Notes: generated from the sequence alone by a model not told the origin. DNA of 64,000 nt from Pseudophaeomoniella oleicola (GCA_003868215.1 QWDQ01000012.1:124001-188000), one strand, 5' to 3'. Positions 11,506 to 22,794 are shown, counted from the stretch's first letter. Translations and numbers: made by a program.

Positions 11506-12516
11506 CATGCAGATCAGAGGGTCAGGGGTACGGGTCATCGATCGAGTTTTCTCTGCTGACCGCAATAGATGACAACGTTATAATGTTCAAGGTTTATGAA
11601 TTTGACGATGAAGCAATGTCTGTCACAGGTATTTGAGGCCAACCACCTCGCCGCCAACGATATAAGAACGTTGGATATAATGATGCATTCGATTAAAACA
11701 AACAGAATCTGATTTATTGTACATATACACATACAAATCATCTACACATCCATACCTACCTATCTCTCTATCCAGCATGTGACATCGAATCACCACTTGT
11801 AACACATCAGCAACTTCGGGTTCACATATCCATCAACTCGGCCGAGCTCGCCCGTCATGGTTCCAGGCGCTATATATATGCTTGGTTTAAAAGAACCAGA
11901 GATGAGGGCACTTAGCTACCTTACCTAATGACCCCGCGCATTTTGAATTTCAAGCAATCAAGTAATCAATCAGGACAGGATGTGACTGACCCCTGGGATT
12001 GTAGAGTAGATAAGTTGGTACTTACGTAGGTACCTGGCTAGGAAGGGCAGTTATCTAATATAATTGGGGGAAGAAGTTTGGAATTATTCATTTGACTTGA
12101 GGAGGGAGTGAGTGAGTGTGAGTATTGGATTCTTAAGGTATCTTTTCTACAGTATTTGTTGAGGGGAGAGAGACAGAGAGAGTGAGAGAGCGATAAGAAG
12201 TGCAAATATGGTGTAATCAAGTTGCACCTATCAATTAATTATAGCGTCCCTAGATCTCATGGGGATCATATACTGCAGGGAAAAGGAGGGCTGTGGCTTT
12301 TGGGGGGTTTTTTTTAATGGAATTCAACAAATAATTACTCAAGATAAGCGGCATATTAGTTTCCATGGTATCCAGATAGGCATTGTATCACAAACCAGGT
12401 AAATATCAGGTTTCTGCTTGGCTGGCTGGCAGGCAGGCAGGGGTTGTTGTGATTGATTGATTGATTGATCGATTGAAACACTTGCTCACTCGCTGCAGAA
12501 AAAGGAGGATTGCTTG

Positions 12517-12581
<65 letters not shown>

Positions 12582-13627
12582 ATAAGCTCCTCCCTATGAT
12601 CCCAGCTTAGTAACTTCTTACTTAAGACAACTTACCAGTTCAGGTAAAGATCGCGATATAGGTTCTGGACCGTGTGTCTCTCTCTCTCGGTGGAACCTTG
12701 CTCTATCTATCTAATTATCTTTCTCTCGGGCGCCAAATTGGCGAGTGTGGGCGTCCTTGGGCGGGTCCAACTCTCTCTTAACTTGATATGCTCAGGGGCT
12801 GGCCTCTAAGGTACCTTACCTACTCAGCTCGTCAGTTACAGTCATGTAGGAGGACATGGGCAGATCAGCACGTACTCTCCGCAATGATGCAGGCAAAGCA
12901 AAGCAGCCCATAATTAAATAGAAAGAGATTAAATAGACAGCCCACTAAATAGGCACCTAGTTAGTTAGTAGATACTGTAATTAGTACCTGAGATAGGTAG
13001 TGTACCTGGGATCTATCAAGGTTATCTAGGATTAATTAGTTAGAACGGATCCCGTATACGCGTGTTCTGGCTCCTAAATTCAACTTTGTCGTACAGGATG
13101 ATGTTTGGGCGGGAGCTTGCATGCAAAGTCAGGAGATACGGAATTGGGGAGTAAGTCAGTTGATAAGATAGAAACCACTACCTAATTACTTCCCAGTACC
13201 TAACCTGGTGTAACCTTGCTTCTCTCAGCTTTTGTCTTCTCGCTTTCAATCTCTTCTAATCGTTCGTTTCTATTCATCTAGAGAGTCCTTCAAGAAAAGT
13301 CGAAGAGTGTCGTCCGCCCAGACAATAGGAGAGAAGGAGCGAACAGCTCTGAACACGAGTTGCTTATATTTCTGATTCCATCCGATCCTGTCATTCTGGC
13401 GCGTCCTGAAATCGTCTACACTGTCCCATTCGCTCTTTCATCACTGATCACAGACATCGGTCTACCGCCTTCGCTTATCCAGAACCCTCACAACAATTAT
13501 CTTTAAGCATCAGCTCTCCTCGCACTTCTGCAACAGCTTGTTATCATCGGCTTAACATCAGACACTCGAATTCCTCTGCACGTCGTGAATTGATCAAGTA
13601 GGGGAGCTTTACGCCCGACCCAACAAA
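11506..13627. other. Repeat-rich intergenic region
   Basis: 2.1 kb without a recognised gene. It contains a GATT-type run near 12449-12475, the GCTT microsatellite at 12517-12580, several TAGGTA/TACCTA motifs (for example about 12024-12034, 12950-13015) and CT/GA-rich tracts. The last 400 bases are pyrimidine-rich and likely include the leader and promoter of the gene at 13628. Confidence 0.6.
12517..12580. repeat. GCTT tetranucleotide microsatellite, 16 perfect copies
   Basis: Sixteen uninterrupted GCTT units fill 64 bases. A tract this pure is expected to vary in length between strains. It is intergenic. Confidence 0.97.
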
Positions 13628-14239
13628 ATGGCCACCTCAGCGCATCCAGAATCCAATGTCACTACTGCTGCTCCCGCTACCACATCCAACCTTCAGCAAC
13701 AGCAAGCCAACCTGGAACCTCCCTCTTATGTCGATGCCGATAGATCTCAGCCGACCAGTGAACAATGCACACCTACTGTGTCCCTCATACCGGCTCCTGA
13801 GACAGAAGACTTTGATCCCACCACATTCACAAAGCCGTACTCTCCTTTCTATCGTCATCCCAGCACAAGTCCATCGACAGATTCCGTCAGAAAATCAATT
13901 CGGATTGAAGTCCGGCAGTCTCAAGATCTCGAACGGGGTTTGTCAAATGCGCCATCTGCAACAAGCCTCACCAGAGCAGGGGATAGTGGCGTGGTAAAAG
14001 AATGGTCTGGTAACCGATTGTCCATGGTATCACAAACCGGCAAGAAGAAGGGAATGACATGGCCCAAACAGAAAAGAAGGATGTTGGCCAACCTACCGAA
14101 GAAGCAGCGGGTAGCTGTCAAACTCCTACTTGCCTTGTTCGTCGTTGGAGTCATGGTTGGTATCGCTGTCGGTATATCGGCTGCTGTACATGGCACGGTT
14201 TATAAGTCGAAGGGCTCCAGTAGCCCGATCGGTTCTTGA
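13628..14239 (+). CDS. Small single-pass membrane protein with a PPxY motif, function unknown
   Basis: A 203-residue single-exon protein. The first 140 residues are polar and Ser/Thr/Pro-rich with a Gln run; a basic patch (GKKKGMTWPKQKRRML, 138-153) comes before one hydrophobic segment VAVKLLLALFVVGVMVGIAV (about 163-182), and a short tail follows. There is no signal peptide, so it is probably tail-proximal anchored with the long N-terminus in the cytosol, by the positive-inside rule. Residues 30-34 read EPPSY, a PPxY motif of the kind bound by WW domains of Nedd4/Rsp5 ubiquitin ligases. The segment from NRLSMVSQTGKK to the membrane helix looks conserved-fungal in character. I do not recognise a named family. 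Confidence 0.75.
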   Translation: MATSAHPESNVTTAAPATTSNLQQQQANLEPPSYVDADRSQPTSEQCTPTVSLIPAPETEDFDPTTFTKPYSPFYRHPSTSPSTDSVRKSIRIEVRQSQDLERGLSNAPSATSLTRAGDSGVVKEWSGNRLSMVSQTGKKKGMTWPKQKRRMLANLPKKQRVAVKLLLALFVVGVMVGIAVGISAAVHGTVYKSKGSSSPIGS

Positions 14240-15825
14240 TATTGCTCTCTACGGATCAGAAGGGGCTCTGATGCAAGAATGCGTTTGCGGCGAACTCGAC
14301 CCGGATGTGGTCAAAGGCGTTCTGATTGCTGTTAGCGATGAATGGGCGTAACTGGTATGCTCTGCGAAGCACTGGCCAGCTCTGTCGAGTGGAATGCTGA
14401 TGCATTAGTATTTGACAAGGCGCTGGCTCAACTGAACAAAAACAATTGCTTAATTTGGGCGTTTCAGAGGGATCAAAGGAAATCATCCGGTATTGCTTGA
14501 GCCCCTCAGCTCGCAACAGGAATTATGGGTGGTTTGAAGTAGCTATTGGGCAACATAAGATACAATAATATCACAAGTGTACTAGGAGACTTGAGACATG
14601 ATCTCTTGTTGATAGGGAATTCAGCTTCAATATTCAAGTATAAGTATTCGATCGTACAATATAATCAGTGAATTCGAGTGATGTCGGTCATAGCGTTCCC
14701 AATTTGAGCTATTCTGAACATGGTTAGATCACAATCGATCGGTCTCCCCGTACACAAAATTCTCTTCACTGCACGAATCTCTTGTTTCCTTTTCTTCTCT
14801 TCTTTTCTTTTCTTCATCAAAAAGTATTAACAGCGCAATGCCACGAATCACTTGGCTTCTTTCTTCCATAGCAGTGATTTGCCATGGACCTTTCACGGGT
14901 CCAGTTGCGCTGGAGAATAAATCCCGGTAGGAAGCTTCTTTCTCGTCAGTTACGTGTCCAATTCAGTTTGGGCGATGGGATCGAGGTGTCGATTTTTTCG
15001 GGGATACATTTTCTTCTCACACTACACTACCATATGTCTTCTAGCTCCAATGATGAGCAGTAAATGATGACTGTGGAGGAACATGTGATGTGTGTCTTGG
15101 GGTCGTTGTGACTTCAGTCCTTGTACGGGCCGATGTTTCTAGGCTGGAGGGATATACTTATTTTTTGTTCTTATATTGCTTGATGTATGACCGATTGTTT
15201 GGTTGGGTACGCTCAAGTTGGCATCTTTCGCATACAATCCCTACTGCTGATGGTTGATGCCGTTATGTGAGGCATTCTTGCGTATTCTCAATGTCACCAG
15301 CAACAGGGCGTTCCAAGTTGCCTGCTTCCTCACAATAGGCCAGATGGTAGGCTCCTTTCATTTTTCATGTCCTACGGGCCTATCATCAGGTCTCATGCGA
15401 GATGAACAATCTCATTCACCAACAGCGAGTCCGCTTTCAGTAGGTTCATTTCATTCTACATTCCATTTGACTTCCCGGAAACGTTTATGGATTATGAGGC
15501 ATGCTCTTTGGCTCATACTGTTTGCATTCTTTAATCTCCTTCACGCTTCGTTTGTTATGATGGCACGGTTCACCACCAGCATTCCTTTCCACGGCTGGAT
15601 CTCTGCTCGCATCGAGCATCACCTACATAAGGCAGAGACCCACAAGAATATGAATTGACTTTCTCCTTCTCTTCTTCAGCTTAGCTCCTCTGTCCGCTCG
15701 TTACCATTCGCCGTTGAGACTTGTCTTTCTCTCAGGTATCCACGTTCTTTGCATAAGGAGGAGCGGGTCGATATCCATATTTTCCACGTTGCTTCAAAGT
15801 TCATACTCCACCTACCACGTTCACC
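14240..15825. other. Intergenic region
   Basis: 1.6 kb. An ATG-started frame of 133 codons lies at 15257-15658 on the plus strand, but it shows no domain or codon pattern that sets it apart from chance. The stretch just before 15826 is CT-rich and should be the promoter or leader of the next gene. Confidence 0.45.
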
Positions 15826-16866
15826 ATGAGACACGCCAGGCAGGCTCTCCCCTTGGCCGCTTTTGCCGTCTTGGGTGCAAGGGCTCAAGAATACGGGGCG
15901 CCGTCATCATTGAGCACCCCAACCTTGGTCATCACGAATTCCGTGGGGAATCCATCATCGACTGTCACCTCATACTACTCAACTTGCCCTCCAGGCACCG
16001 CGAGCACCATCACTTTACCCACGCAAACACTTTGTCCAGGTCCTCTGTGCGGAGCCCTCCCAACCGGTCTCGCAGGAACTCAAATCATAGCGCAGTCCGG
16101 CACAAACGACGTCGCCGGGAACGATAATGTCATTGTGAACGGCAATGGCAACAGCGTCGTGGATGTGGGCTCTCTGAGCTGGACCACCGTCATCAACGAA
16201 TATTGCCCTATTTGTGAAAGTGGTTACCAGATGAAAAATATCACCGTCACTGAGCAATGTCCTTGCCAGGCTGCAGAGTTACGAACTGCACTACCGGGAT
16301 ACACTACCACTGAAATCCCATGTACGGTCGCAGGCCTTGCCACTACAACTACCGTCTTCGTCTCCTGCTCTACCGCCACCGCGGCGATATCCCCATCCGG
16401 CTCAGGACTGGCAGTACCAGCTCCTGCCCCCGCTACGCCGACTGCACCGGGAGCTCCAGCAGCCTCAGGCGCTGCCATCTCGAGCGGGAGCGGTTCGAGC
16501 CCTGCAATTCCCGCTGCAGGAAGTGGTGGGTCCGGGTCAACCCCGGGCTCTCCAGGTTCTGGCAGTGGCAGTGCCCCTGCACCACCCGCTGTCCCGTCGG
16601 GTGCTCCCGCTGGCTATCCTGCATCAGAATCTACACCTGGTTCTGCGCCAGGTCCTGCTGTTGCACCAGGAGGTGGAAGTCGCATTGCCGGAACCGCCGC
16701 TGGTTCTAACGGCACGTATGGCGGTGGTAGTGGTTCGACAACGCCATCAACGTCACTTCAACCATACGTTCCGGGAAGCCCCAACGGTGCTTCAAGCAGT
16801 CGCGTTATTGGATTTCTATTTACATTCGTTGTGGGTGCTTGTGGCTTTATTACTTGGCAGCTGTAA
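15826..16866 (+). CDS. Secreted GPI-anchored Ser/Gly/Pro-rich cell-surface protein
   Basis: A 346-residue single-exon protein. It begins with a signal peptide (MRHARQALPLAAFAVLGARA, likely cut after residue 20). Residues 21-190 form a Thr/Ser-rich domain with Cys pairs (YCPICESGY and EQCPCQAAE), which could be disulfide-bonded. From about 190 to 320 it is a low-complexity Ala/Pro/Gly/Ser stalk. It ends with a hydrophobic tail (RVIGFLFTFVVGACGFITW), the layout of a GPI-attachment signal. The short patch NVIVNGNGNSVVDVG is unusual. It probably sits in the wall or plasma membrane outer face; no enzyme domain is visible. The role is an inference from architecture only. Confidence 0.8.
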   Translation: MRHARQALPLAAFAVLGARAQEYGAPSSLSTPTLVITNSVGNPSSTVTSYYSTCPPGTASTITLPTQTLCPGPLCGALPTGLAGTQIIAQSGTNDVAGNDNVIVNGNGNSVVDVGSLSWTTVINEYCPICESGYQMKNITVTEQCPCQAAELRTALPGYTTTEIPCTVAGLATTTTVFVSCSTATAAISPSGSGLAVPAPAPATPTAPGAPAASGAAISSGSGSSPAIPAAGSGGSGSTPGSPGSGSGSAPAPPAVPSGAPAGYPASESTPGSAPGPAVAPGGGSRIAGTAAGSNGTYGGGSGSTTPSTSLQPYVPGSPNGASSSRVIGFLFTFVVGACGFITWQL

Positions 16867-17557
16867 TTGGGAAAGGGAGACATTCTATTTGGAGAGTTCA
16901 TTAATTCCTCCGAGGTTCTGAATTGAAATGAGGTCTTCTTGTATTTTGGCTGTTTATCTGGCGAGGATGGCCGTTTCTGGTTCTCGCCATTGAAGGCCTG
17001 TCTGGAGAACCATCGTCATTTAGTTGATCCTCAATGTCATAAGTGACCGATTGGTTCATAATTGAAATAGTTGTCGGTATGCAACATTTAAGGAGTTCGG
17101 CATATTGGTATCGCTTTTTGCATGCAAACCTCACTGATTATGAGAAGCACATGCCAATCTATTATAAAATGCCTCTTTTGTCTCGTGATTGACCCTCCGT
17201 TATCAACCAAGTCGCCAAGTTGCCGTTAAGCTCGCCGTGTGGATTCCGTAGCATAATTGTTGTTTGCGGAGCATTTGTGGTGGCCGGCGCCCCCCAATTT
17301 CTAAGTTTGGAGCTTACACATCTCGGGCTCGGTTTAGCCGTCGTCACATCACACCATCCGCGCGCCAGCTACAACCATTGTTTCATCGACCTGTAGGATC
17401 TAACATACATTGATTATGTGCGCCATTACTGTTAATGCCAGCAAGCAGCGCATTGCTATCGTGCGCTCAATGGGACTCGAATAGTCTTCTTATGTCCACG
17501 ATCACCGACCAGTCATCGATTGCGCATCGCAGACCTCAAGCGCGATAGCTCACCACG
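16867..17557. other. Intergenic region
   Basis: About 0.7 kb between tandem plus-strand genes. No repeats or motifs worth naming, and no coding sequence recognised. Confidence 0.5.
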
Positions 17558-18883
17558 ATGAATCCGGAGTTGCGGCAGACTCTACATACCCTGTCGCGGA
17601 ATATAGAGGCCGCGAATGAGACCGCGCAAGAAAATATCTATACGTTTTCACAGACTTATATCGACCCTTGTTTGACATCGGTCAAGTCATGCTTCGTATC
17701 CTGCACCGGACCATGTTTCTCGTCGCCTGAGCGCAGACATCGAAAGAGAGCGCAGTCGCGCGGCAGAGCAGAATTAAGTTTTGATTTTTACGATGACTGG
17801 GACGACGAATTTGGCGATCATGGCGATGCGAGAGAGGGTGACGCGCTGCTGGGTTGGGGCAACGAACGGTTGGATCGCTTGCTCGCTGGGAGTCAGCAAA
17901 CAGGGCGTGATGGCAGAGGTCGTAAGGGCGAGCCTAAACAGCCTTCGCGTCAAAGGGCAATGAGTTATGGGTCACGGCGTCCCCGACAAGGATTACCGCA
18001 AGACTCCGGTGACAATTCTACCGTTATTCCTGGCTCGTCATATCTTGGTTTTCTTGAAAGACTACCCTGGGGGCTCGGTCGTCGAGGATTGAAGTACCAA
18101 CCATCGGCAGCAGATCTACAGGAAAACCCCGGAGGCAATTGGATATTGCACGATGAGACGGAGCCATTGGTCGAAGATAGCGATGAAGACGAGTCCCGCA
18201 CGCAAGCACACCAAGGAAAGCAGCACGGCCGAAAGAGAAGTTCCACCAATGCGTCGGCATCTACCAACAATTCATTAAGCTCGAGGGGAGATTTGATACC
18301 AAGTGAAGACGAAATCGAAGCTGACGCTGTGCCACTCGATGATGAATTTTCCATGGTTCTCGAACGGCGGAATACGGGCCTAAATCCAGATGACCGAAGC
18401 AGCGGAAGAGCTTGGTCTGGGAAGAAACCCAGCGTCTCGAGAGCTTCTACCAGGTCAGGGTCTCTGAAATCTGGGAAGAGTGGCGTGACGAGATCGAACC
18501 TGAGACAGGTCGACGGCACTGACGAGATACTTGAGGCAGACGAGGCCAATATACCCTCCATTGGCGATCTTAAGCGAGAAGAAGAGGAGGCTCGTCAACA
18601 AGAAGAGGCGGATATAGGGCGTCGACGCGAAGCAGCAGAAGTGTTAGCACGAGAGCGTGGATTGCTGCCGGACGTTAAAGAGGTACTTTTGTCAAAATAT
18701 GCCAAGCTCGTAGCTGACGAGAAGCAGGATGCGGGACAAAGCCAACCTTCTGAACAGAACGAAGTACAGACTACGGTCACACCCCCCTCACCCATTGTTG
18801 AGAATCATGTCATCCCTACGGATGAGGCGAAGGAACAAGCGATTTCTATGGAGAGCTCCGAGCACGATGCAGACGATGGTTGA
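17558..18883 (+). CDS. Conserved fungal protein of unknown function
   Basis: A 441-residue single-exon protein. The start MNPELRQTLHTLSRNIEAAN and the block ELSFDFYDDWDDEFG (about 71-85) followed by LLGWGNERLDRLLAG match, as I remember it, a family widely found in Pezizomycotina and annotated only as hypothetical. A Cys-rich stretch (SCFVSCTGPCFSS, about 44-56) near the N-terminus might be lipidated or bind metal. The middle is disordered, Ser/Asp/Glu-rich, with several basic patches. The C-terminal third has a charged helix (about 330-390, with KREEEEARQQEEADIGRRR) ending in VLLSKYAKLVADEK. No signal peptide or membrane helix. The strong gene structure and recalled conservation support a real gene; no function is proposed. 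Confidence 0.8.
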   Translation: MNPELRQTLHTLSRNIEAANETAQENIYTFSQTYIDPCLTSVKSCFVSCTGPCFSSPERRHRKRAQSRGRAELSFDFYDDWDDEFGDHGDAREGDALLGWGNERLDRLLAGSQQTGRDGRGRKGEPKQPSRQRAMSYGSRRPRQGLPQDSGDNSTVIPGSSYLGFLERLPWGLGRRGLKYQPSAADLQENPGGNWILHDETEPLVEDSDEDESRTQAHQGKQHGRKRSSTNASASTNNSLSSRGDLIPSEDEIEADAVPLDDEFSMVLERRNTGLNPDDRSSGRAWSGKKPSVSRASTRSGSLKSGKSGVTRSNLRQVDGTDEILEADEANIPSIGDLKREEEEARQQEEADIGRRREAAEVLARERGLLPDVKEVLLSKYAKLVADEKQDAGQSQPSEQNEVQTTVTPPSPIVENHVIPTDEAKEQAISMESSEHDADDG

Positions 18884-20048
18884 CAACATTGTTTCAATTT
18901 CGACTTCCTGGGATGACGATTCACGACCTCAATATAAGCCACTGGTGGATCTTCTATACCGTCGCCGCTGGCACGAGCCAACGATACAGCCATCTACTTG
19001 TGCAATCTGTTCGCAAGAGACAAGGCACGAATACTGGCTCCTGTGTGAAGAAGATGTGGTCAGCAGGGAGCACTTCGCACGTCCAGCGCAGGCTATATGT
19101 TACGCCTTTGGGTTGGCTTCCGATCATCCACCCCGGCCAAGGCACACGACCAGACGTGAAGTGAGAATCAATGCAGAAGCATCTACTCTCTAGCCCGTAC
19201 AGGATTGTACCGCTCGATTCGCGCATACTCGGCCAGTTGAGGGCGTATGCGGTGATGTTAGCACTCAGCGAGCAATCCTCATGATACCCTCGGCGTGCAC
19301 TGCTCGCTGTTTGCGCGCCATTGTCCAACCCAATATAGTCACAGGGTTGCAAAGGACCGTGACAAGTACTAGGTATTTACCGACCTAGCCGGGCATATAG
19401 ACGATGATCTAGGTAAAATCAGGTTGATGCGTCCTTCCCGGGACCATCTATGGATCTGTGCAGCATACCTCGCATCTTATTCAGGGTACTACTCGCGGCC
19501 AAGCTGTATTATTATCGTTAGATAGCGATATTCTTAAGGTGCTACTCAGCAACCTATATTTAATATCTTGTATCTTGGTCCCAGAGCGTGTCTTCGATCA
19601 TTGATATTATTTCCAAACCACAAGGAAACCTGTTGTGGCTCTTGACGAACCTGATTTACATTGACCGACTCGCCGATAACGATAAGCTTTTTCGTGGTGG
19701 AGGGGCCGCTGTGTTCCCTGTGACGTATGACCAGGGTTCTCCACGGATACGTTACTCAGGTAAAGAGCTGCTTCTTAACCAGAAAATAAAGAAACGTTCA
19801 TCCGGTTCCTTCATATCTCTCTATTTCTTGTGTTCATACTTTTCTCTGAGAATTGCTACTTCACTGTTGAATTGGATTGGCACGGTTCCCATCTATAAAG
19901 TACCTTCTACGCTCAAGAATCTACCAAAGTATCTAGTATCGGGGAAGCCGCACCCTGATCTCTCCTAGCCACAAGCTGTCGATCACGCATCCTATCAGGA
20001 GTTCTAGAACAACATCATTCTAAGGACCACCAGGCCCCTGGTATCAAC
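18884..20048. other. Intergenic region
   Basis: 1.2 kb. A few open frames overlap the 3' end of the gene before it, and a 126-codon frame (19588-19968) starts with a non-ATG codon. None shows a recognisable domain. AT content rises between 19500 and 19650. Confidence 0.45.
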
Positions 20049-20430
20049 ATGGATTCCCTCAAATCAACAGTAGAATCAACTCAGAACACCGCTCAACAGA
20101 CCCTTGATAAAGGTTCGTTGTCACTTCCTAGGAATCCTTGAACTTACCCGAGTCGTTTGAAGCCCCCCTCAGCAGCCAATCCCTCCGCTCAGGACCCCCT
20201 TTCGTTCTTGATCTTCTCTTAAAGTAGTCTGGGCTATTTGTACTTACGTCCTTCTCCTAGGTATTGATTACGTCCAATCCTCGACGACCGGCACGGAAGG
20301 AACTGCATCTAAGCAAGAGAACTCTGGTTCGACGAACCCAGACCTGACTGCAGCTGTGGATGATGTGCATCCCAAGCAGATTGAAGAATTTTTGAGGGAC
20401 AAGCACAAGAGCGACGTTGGGGAAGGATAG
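20049..20430 (+). CDS. Small two-exon protein of 77 residues, function unknown
   Basis: Each exon is too short to stand out alone. Exon 1 is 20049..20112 (ATG start), the intron is 20113..20260 (148 bp, donor GTTCGT, acceptor TCCTAG), exon 2 is 20261..20430 (TAG stop), and the phases agree. The product starts MDSLKSTVESTQNTAQQTLD, an amphipathic, Gln/Thr-rich segment like the start of small fungal stress or heat-induced hydrophilic proteins. It ends with DVHPKQIEEFLRDKHKSD, a charged helix. No Cys, no membrane helix, no signal peptide. The likely class is a small hydrophilic cytosolic protein; I do not recognise a named family. The 148-bp intron is longer than the other introns found here, which makes this model a little less sure. 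Confidence 0.6.
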
Positions 20431-21510
20431 ATGGACAAGGTGTAATCGAAAGCTCAGTTGGGCTTCTGGCAATTGGCAGGTTTTTGCTGGGTTTTCGGGT
20501 TCTCTGGGAATGGATGGTCTCTAAGGCTATGTGGGTCGAAAAGGTCTGGCTGCTCATATGGAATGAAGCGGATGTTCTCTTTTCTGTCATGGGAGAAGGC
20601 TAGGCAATTTTGGGCATTATATATAGGAAGGTATATGATAGGGTACACATACTCATCTAAATAACATTCGCATACTTTGCTGCAAGATGAAGCACTGTCA
20701 CCACCCCCATAAGATCGAAGGCAGAGGTAGACATACTTATGACCAAATGCAAAGAACTCATCACATGTCATTATGATGTGATGCTCCTCGAATGAGGTTC
20801 ACCAACCGTCGTCGTCGCAAAACAAAACTTGTAACATGGCTGAATCACGGACTGTTTAGAGTGTCCTATATTTTATTTTATTCCTTCTAGAGGGAAGCCC
20901 ACTCAAGATGCTATTAACTCGGGGTATAGGCACAACTGCCACAAGACTTCCAAGAGCAAGGCAATGATGATGATGATGATGATGATAGTGATCAACTGAT
21001 TCAAGGATTGTCCGGATGATTTATGGGGAAGACGAAGAATATATTAATAGGTATTGAGGTTCGATGTTATGATTCATCCCTGTTGAGGGTCCTCAGGAGG
21101 CAATGTGCAGCTCGGCGGTACTGGACCATGGATGCTTGCTTCAATCACGTTTCCTCACACAACTATTCCACCGTATCAGACCATAATTGGCTCGTTTGAT
21201 ATCAATAGTGTCGCTCATTAATTGATATGATTGATATAATTGAATTGATATTGTCGAGTAGAAGGACAGAAGAACCTTGTCCTTGGCAAGCTCGAACAAA
21301 AAACTTGGCCGGAAAGACGTCACACATCTCCGAATACATGTCGGCACAGCCATGATTCTGAGCTTTCTAAGTCACTCCAGCTGTTGGCTCGGATATATGG
21401 TACTATTTTGTATGTACACAGAAGTATTTGAATCTTCACCAAGTCCCTTTTGAATATTTTCTTTTGGATATATATCGCTATTTACATCAATTGCCAAATC
21501 ATCGCCTGTC
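20431..21510. other. Intergenic region with a GAT repeat
   Basis: About 1.1 kb. A GAT/ATG trinucleotide run sits near 20964-20987. The 250 bases before 21511 are AT-rich and probably hold the promoter of the glucanase. No gene recognised. Confidence 0.5.
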
Positions 21511-22794
21511 ATGCCGAATTCTCTGCAAATTCAATTGCAAAATCAGACAAACTCTAGCGACGCTTATGCATACATCACCGGCATAGCAATACAAAACAAT
21601 GGCGCTCGGGTACTGTTGCAAGCCAACGGCCATGACCTATACTATCCTCAAAACCCACCAGCCGTCGGGTCACCGTTGACAGAAGACTGTGCGATCCCAC
21701 TCGGGGCACCCGGTAACACAGTAACTGTCACCATCCCACAGATAGCGGGAGGCAGGATATGGTTTACCGAAGGTGGAAAACTGACTTTCCTTCTGAACCC
21801 CGGACCAGCACTTGTCGAGCCTTCTGTGTTGAATCCAAGTGATCCCAACGCTAATGTCAACTTTGGCTTCGCCGAGTTCACACTGAACAGCGACCAGCTG
21901 TTCGCAAATATCAGTTATGTCGACTTTGTATCAAGGCTGCCCATCGCATTGACGTTGCAGACCTCCGGTGGTGCTGTTCAGCACGTGTCTGGAATGCCTA
22001 CCAACGGTTTGGATCTGATATGCGATGGTCTCCGGACACAGGCCCAGACAGACGGCAAGCCTTGGGACAAGCTCATCGTACAGCGGGACGGACAGAACCT
22101 CCGCGCTCTGAACCCAACACATGGCAATGCTGTCGGCGCGAGCTTTGACGGATACTACGAGCCCTTCGTTGAAGAGGTCTGGCAGAAGTACAGTCAAAAT
22201 GGTGGCCGCCAGCAGATGGAAATCAACACTCAAGCCGGTCCCGGTATCGTCTCTGGCTCCATTAACGACAGCGGACAACTCATCATTGCGGGCGAAGCCT
22301 TCCAGAAACCCAACAGTGCAGACATTTTCGGCTGCAACAGTGGTCCATTCACGACGGGGTCGTCAGCGACCCGCAATGCAATCATCCCCCGCCTCGCAGC
22401 AGCGTTCTTACGATCCACACTTGTCGATGTCGAGGATCAACCATCCGATCCATCGACCTTCTATCGCCGTGACCCTACGAACCACTACTGTCGCATTGTC
22501 CACGCGAACAACCTCGACGGAAAAGGCTACGCCTTTGCGTATGACGACGTACAACCAGACGGAGGTGCAGATCAATCTGGAAAGGTCAACGCCGGCGATC
22601 CGACCGCCTTTATCGTAGCAGTTGGAGGCAGTAACGCATATGCCGGAGATCGTATGCCGGCCAATAATGCTCCGCAACAGGCCCAACAGCAACAGACGCA
22701 ACAGCAGCCCGCACTGAATGTGCAGGGAGGAGAGCCGGATCGGAAGCATTCACATCCTCGTTTGAGAGCATTTGCAGAGAAGATTTTCAAGTAG
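21511..22794 (+). CDS. GH64 endo-1,3-beta-glucanase
   Basis: Glycoside hydrolase family 64 enzymes cut beta-1,3-glucan, in bacteria releasing laminaripentaose. This 427-residue single-exon protein has the family's thaumatin-like beta-barrel followed by a mixed domain. The block GGRIWFTEGGKLTFLLNPG (about 80-98) is a hallmark. The pair Glu122 (FAEFTL) and Asp138 (NISYVDFV) is spaced by 16, the same spacing as the catalytic Glu154/Asp170 of the Streptomyces matensis enzyme. Further matches are GLDLICDGLRTQAQTDGKPW and SFDGYYEPFVEEVW. The last 60 residues are a Gln-rich linker and a basic tail. There is no signal peptide at this start, and none is visible upstream, so secretion is not shown by sequence. 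A role in wall remodelling or in attack on other fungi is inferred. Confidence 0.9.
   Translation: MPNSLQIQLQNQTNSSDAYAYITGIAIQNNGARVLLQANGHDLYYPQNPPAVGSPLTEDCAIPLGAPGNTVTVTIPQIAGGRIWFTEGGKLTFLLNPGPALVEPSVLNPSDPNANVNFGFAEFTLNSDQLFANISYVDFVSRLPIALTLQTSGGAVQHVSGMPTNGLDLICDGLRTQAQTDGKPWDKLIVQRDGQNLRALNPTHGNAVGASFDGYYEPFVEEVWQKYSQNGGRQQMEINTQAGPGIVSGSINDSGQLIIAGEAFQKPNSADIFGCNSGPFTTGSSATRNAIIPRLAAAFLRSTLVDVEDQPSDPSTFYRRDPTNHYCRIVHANNLDGKGYAFAYDDVQPDGGADQSGKVNAGDPTAFIVAVGGSNAYAGDRMPANNAPQQAQQQQTQQQPALNVQGGEPDRKHSHPRLRAFAEKIFK

Noticed and set aside
15257-15658. 133-codon frame with an ATG upstream of the GPI-anchored protein gene
   Set aside because: No family resemblance; composition looks like ordinary intergenic DNA read in frame. 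Kept out for lack of evidence.
18729-19193. Frame over the end of the 441-residue gene containing CAICSQETR, RING-like
   Set aside because: The Cys pattern lacks the remaining zinc ligands, and the frame overlaps a better-supported gene.
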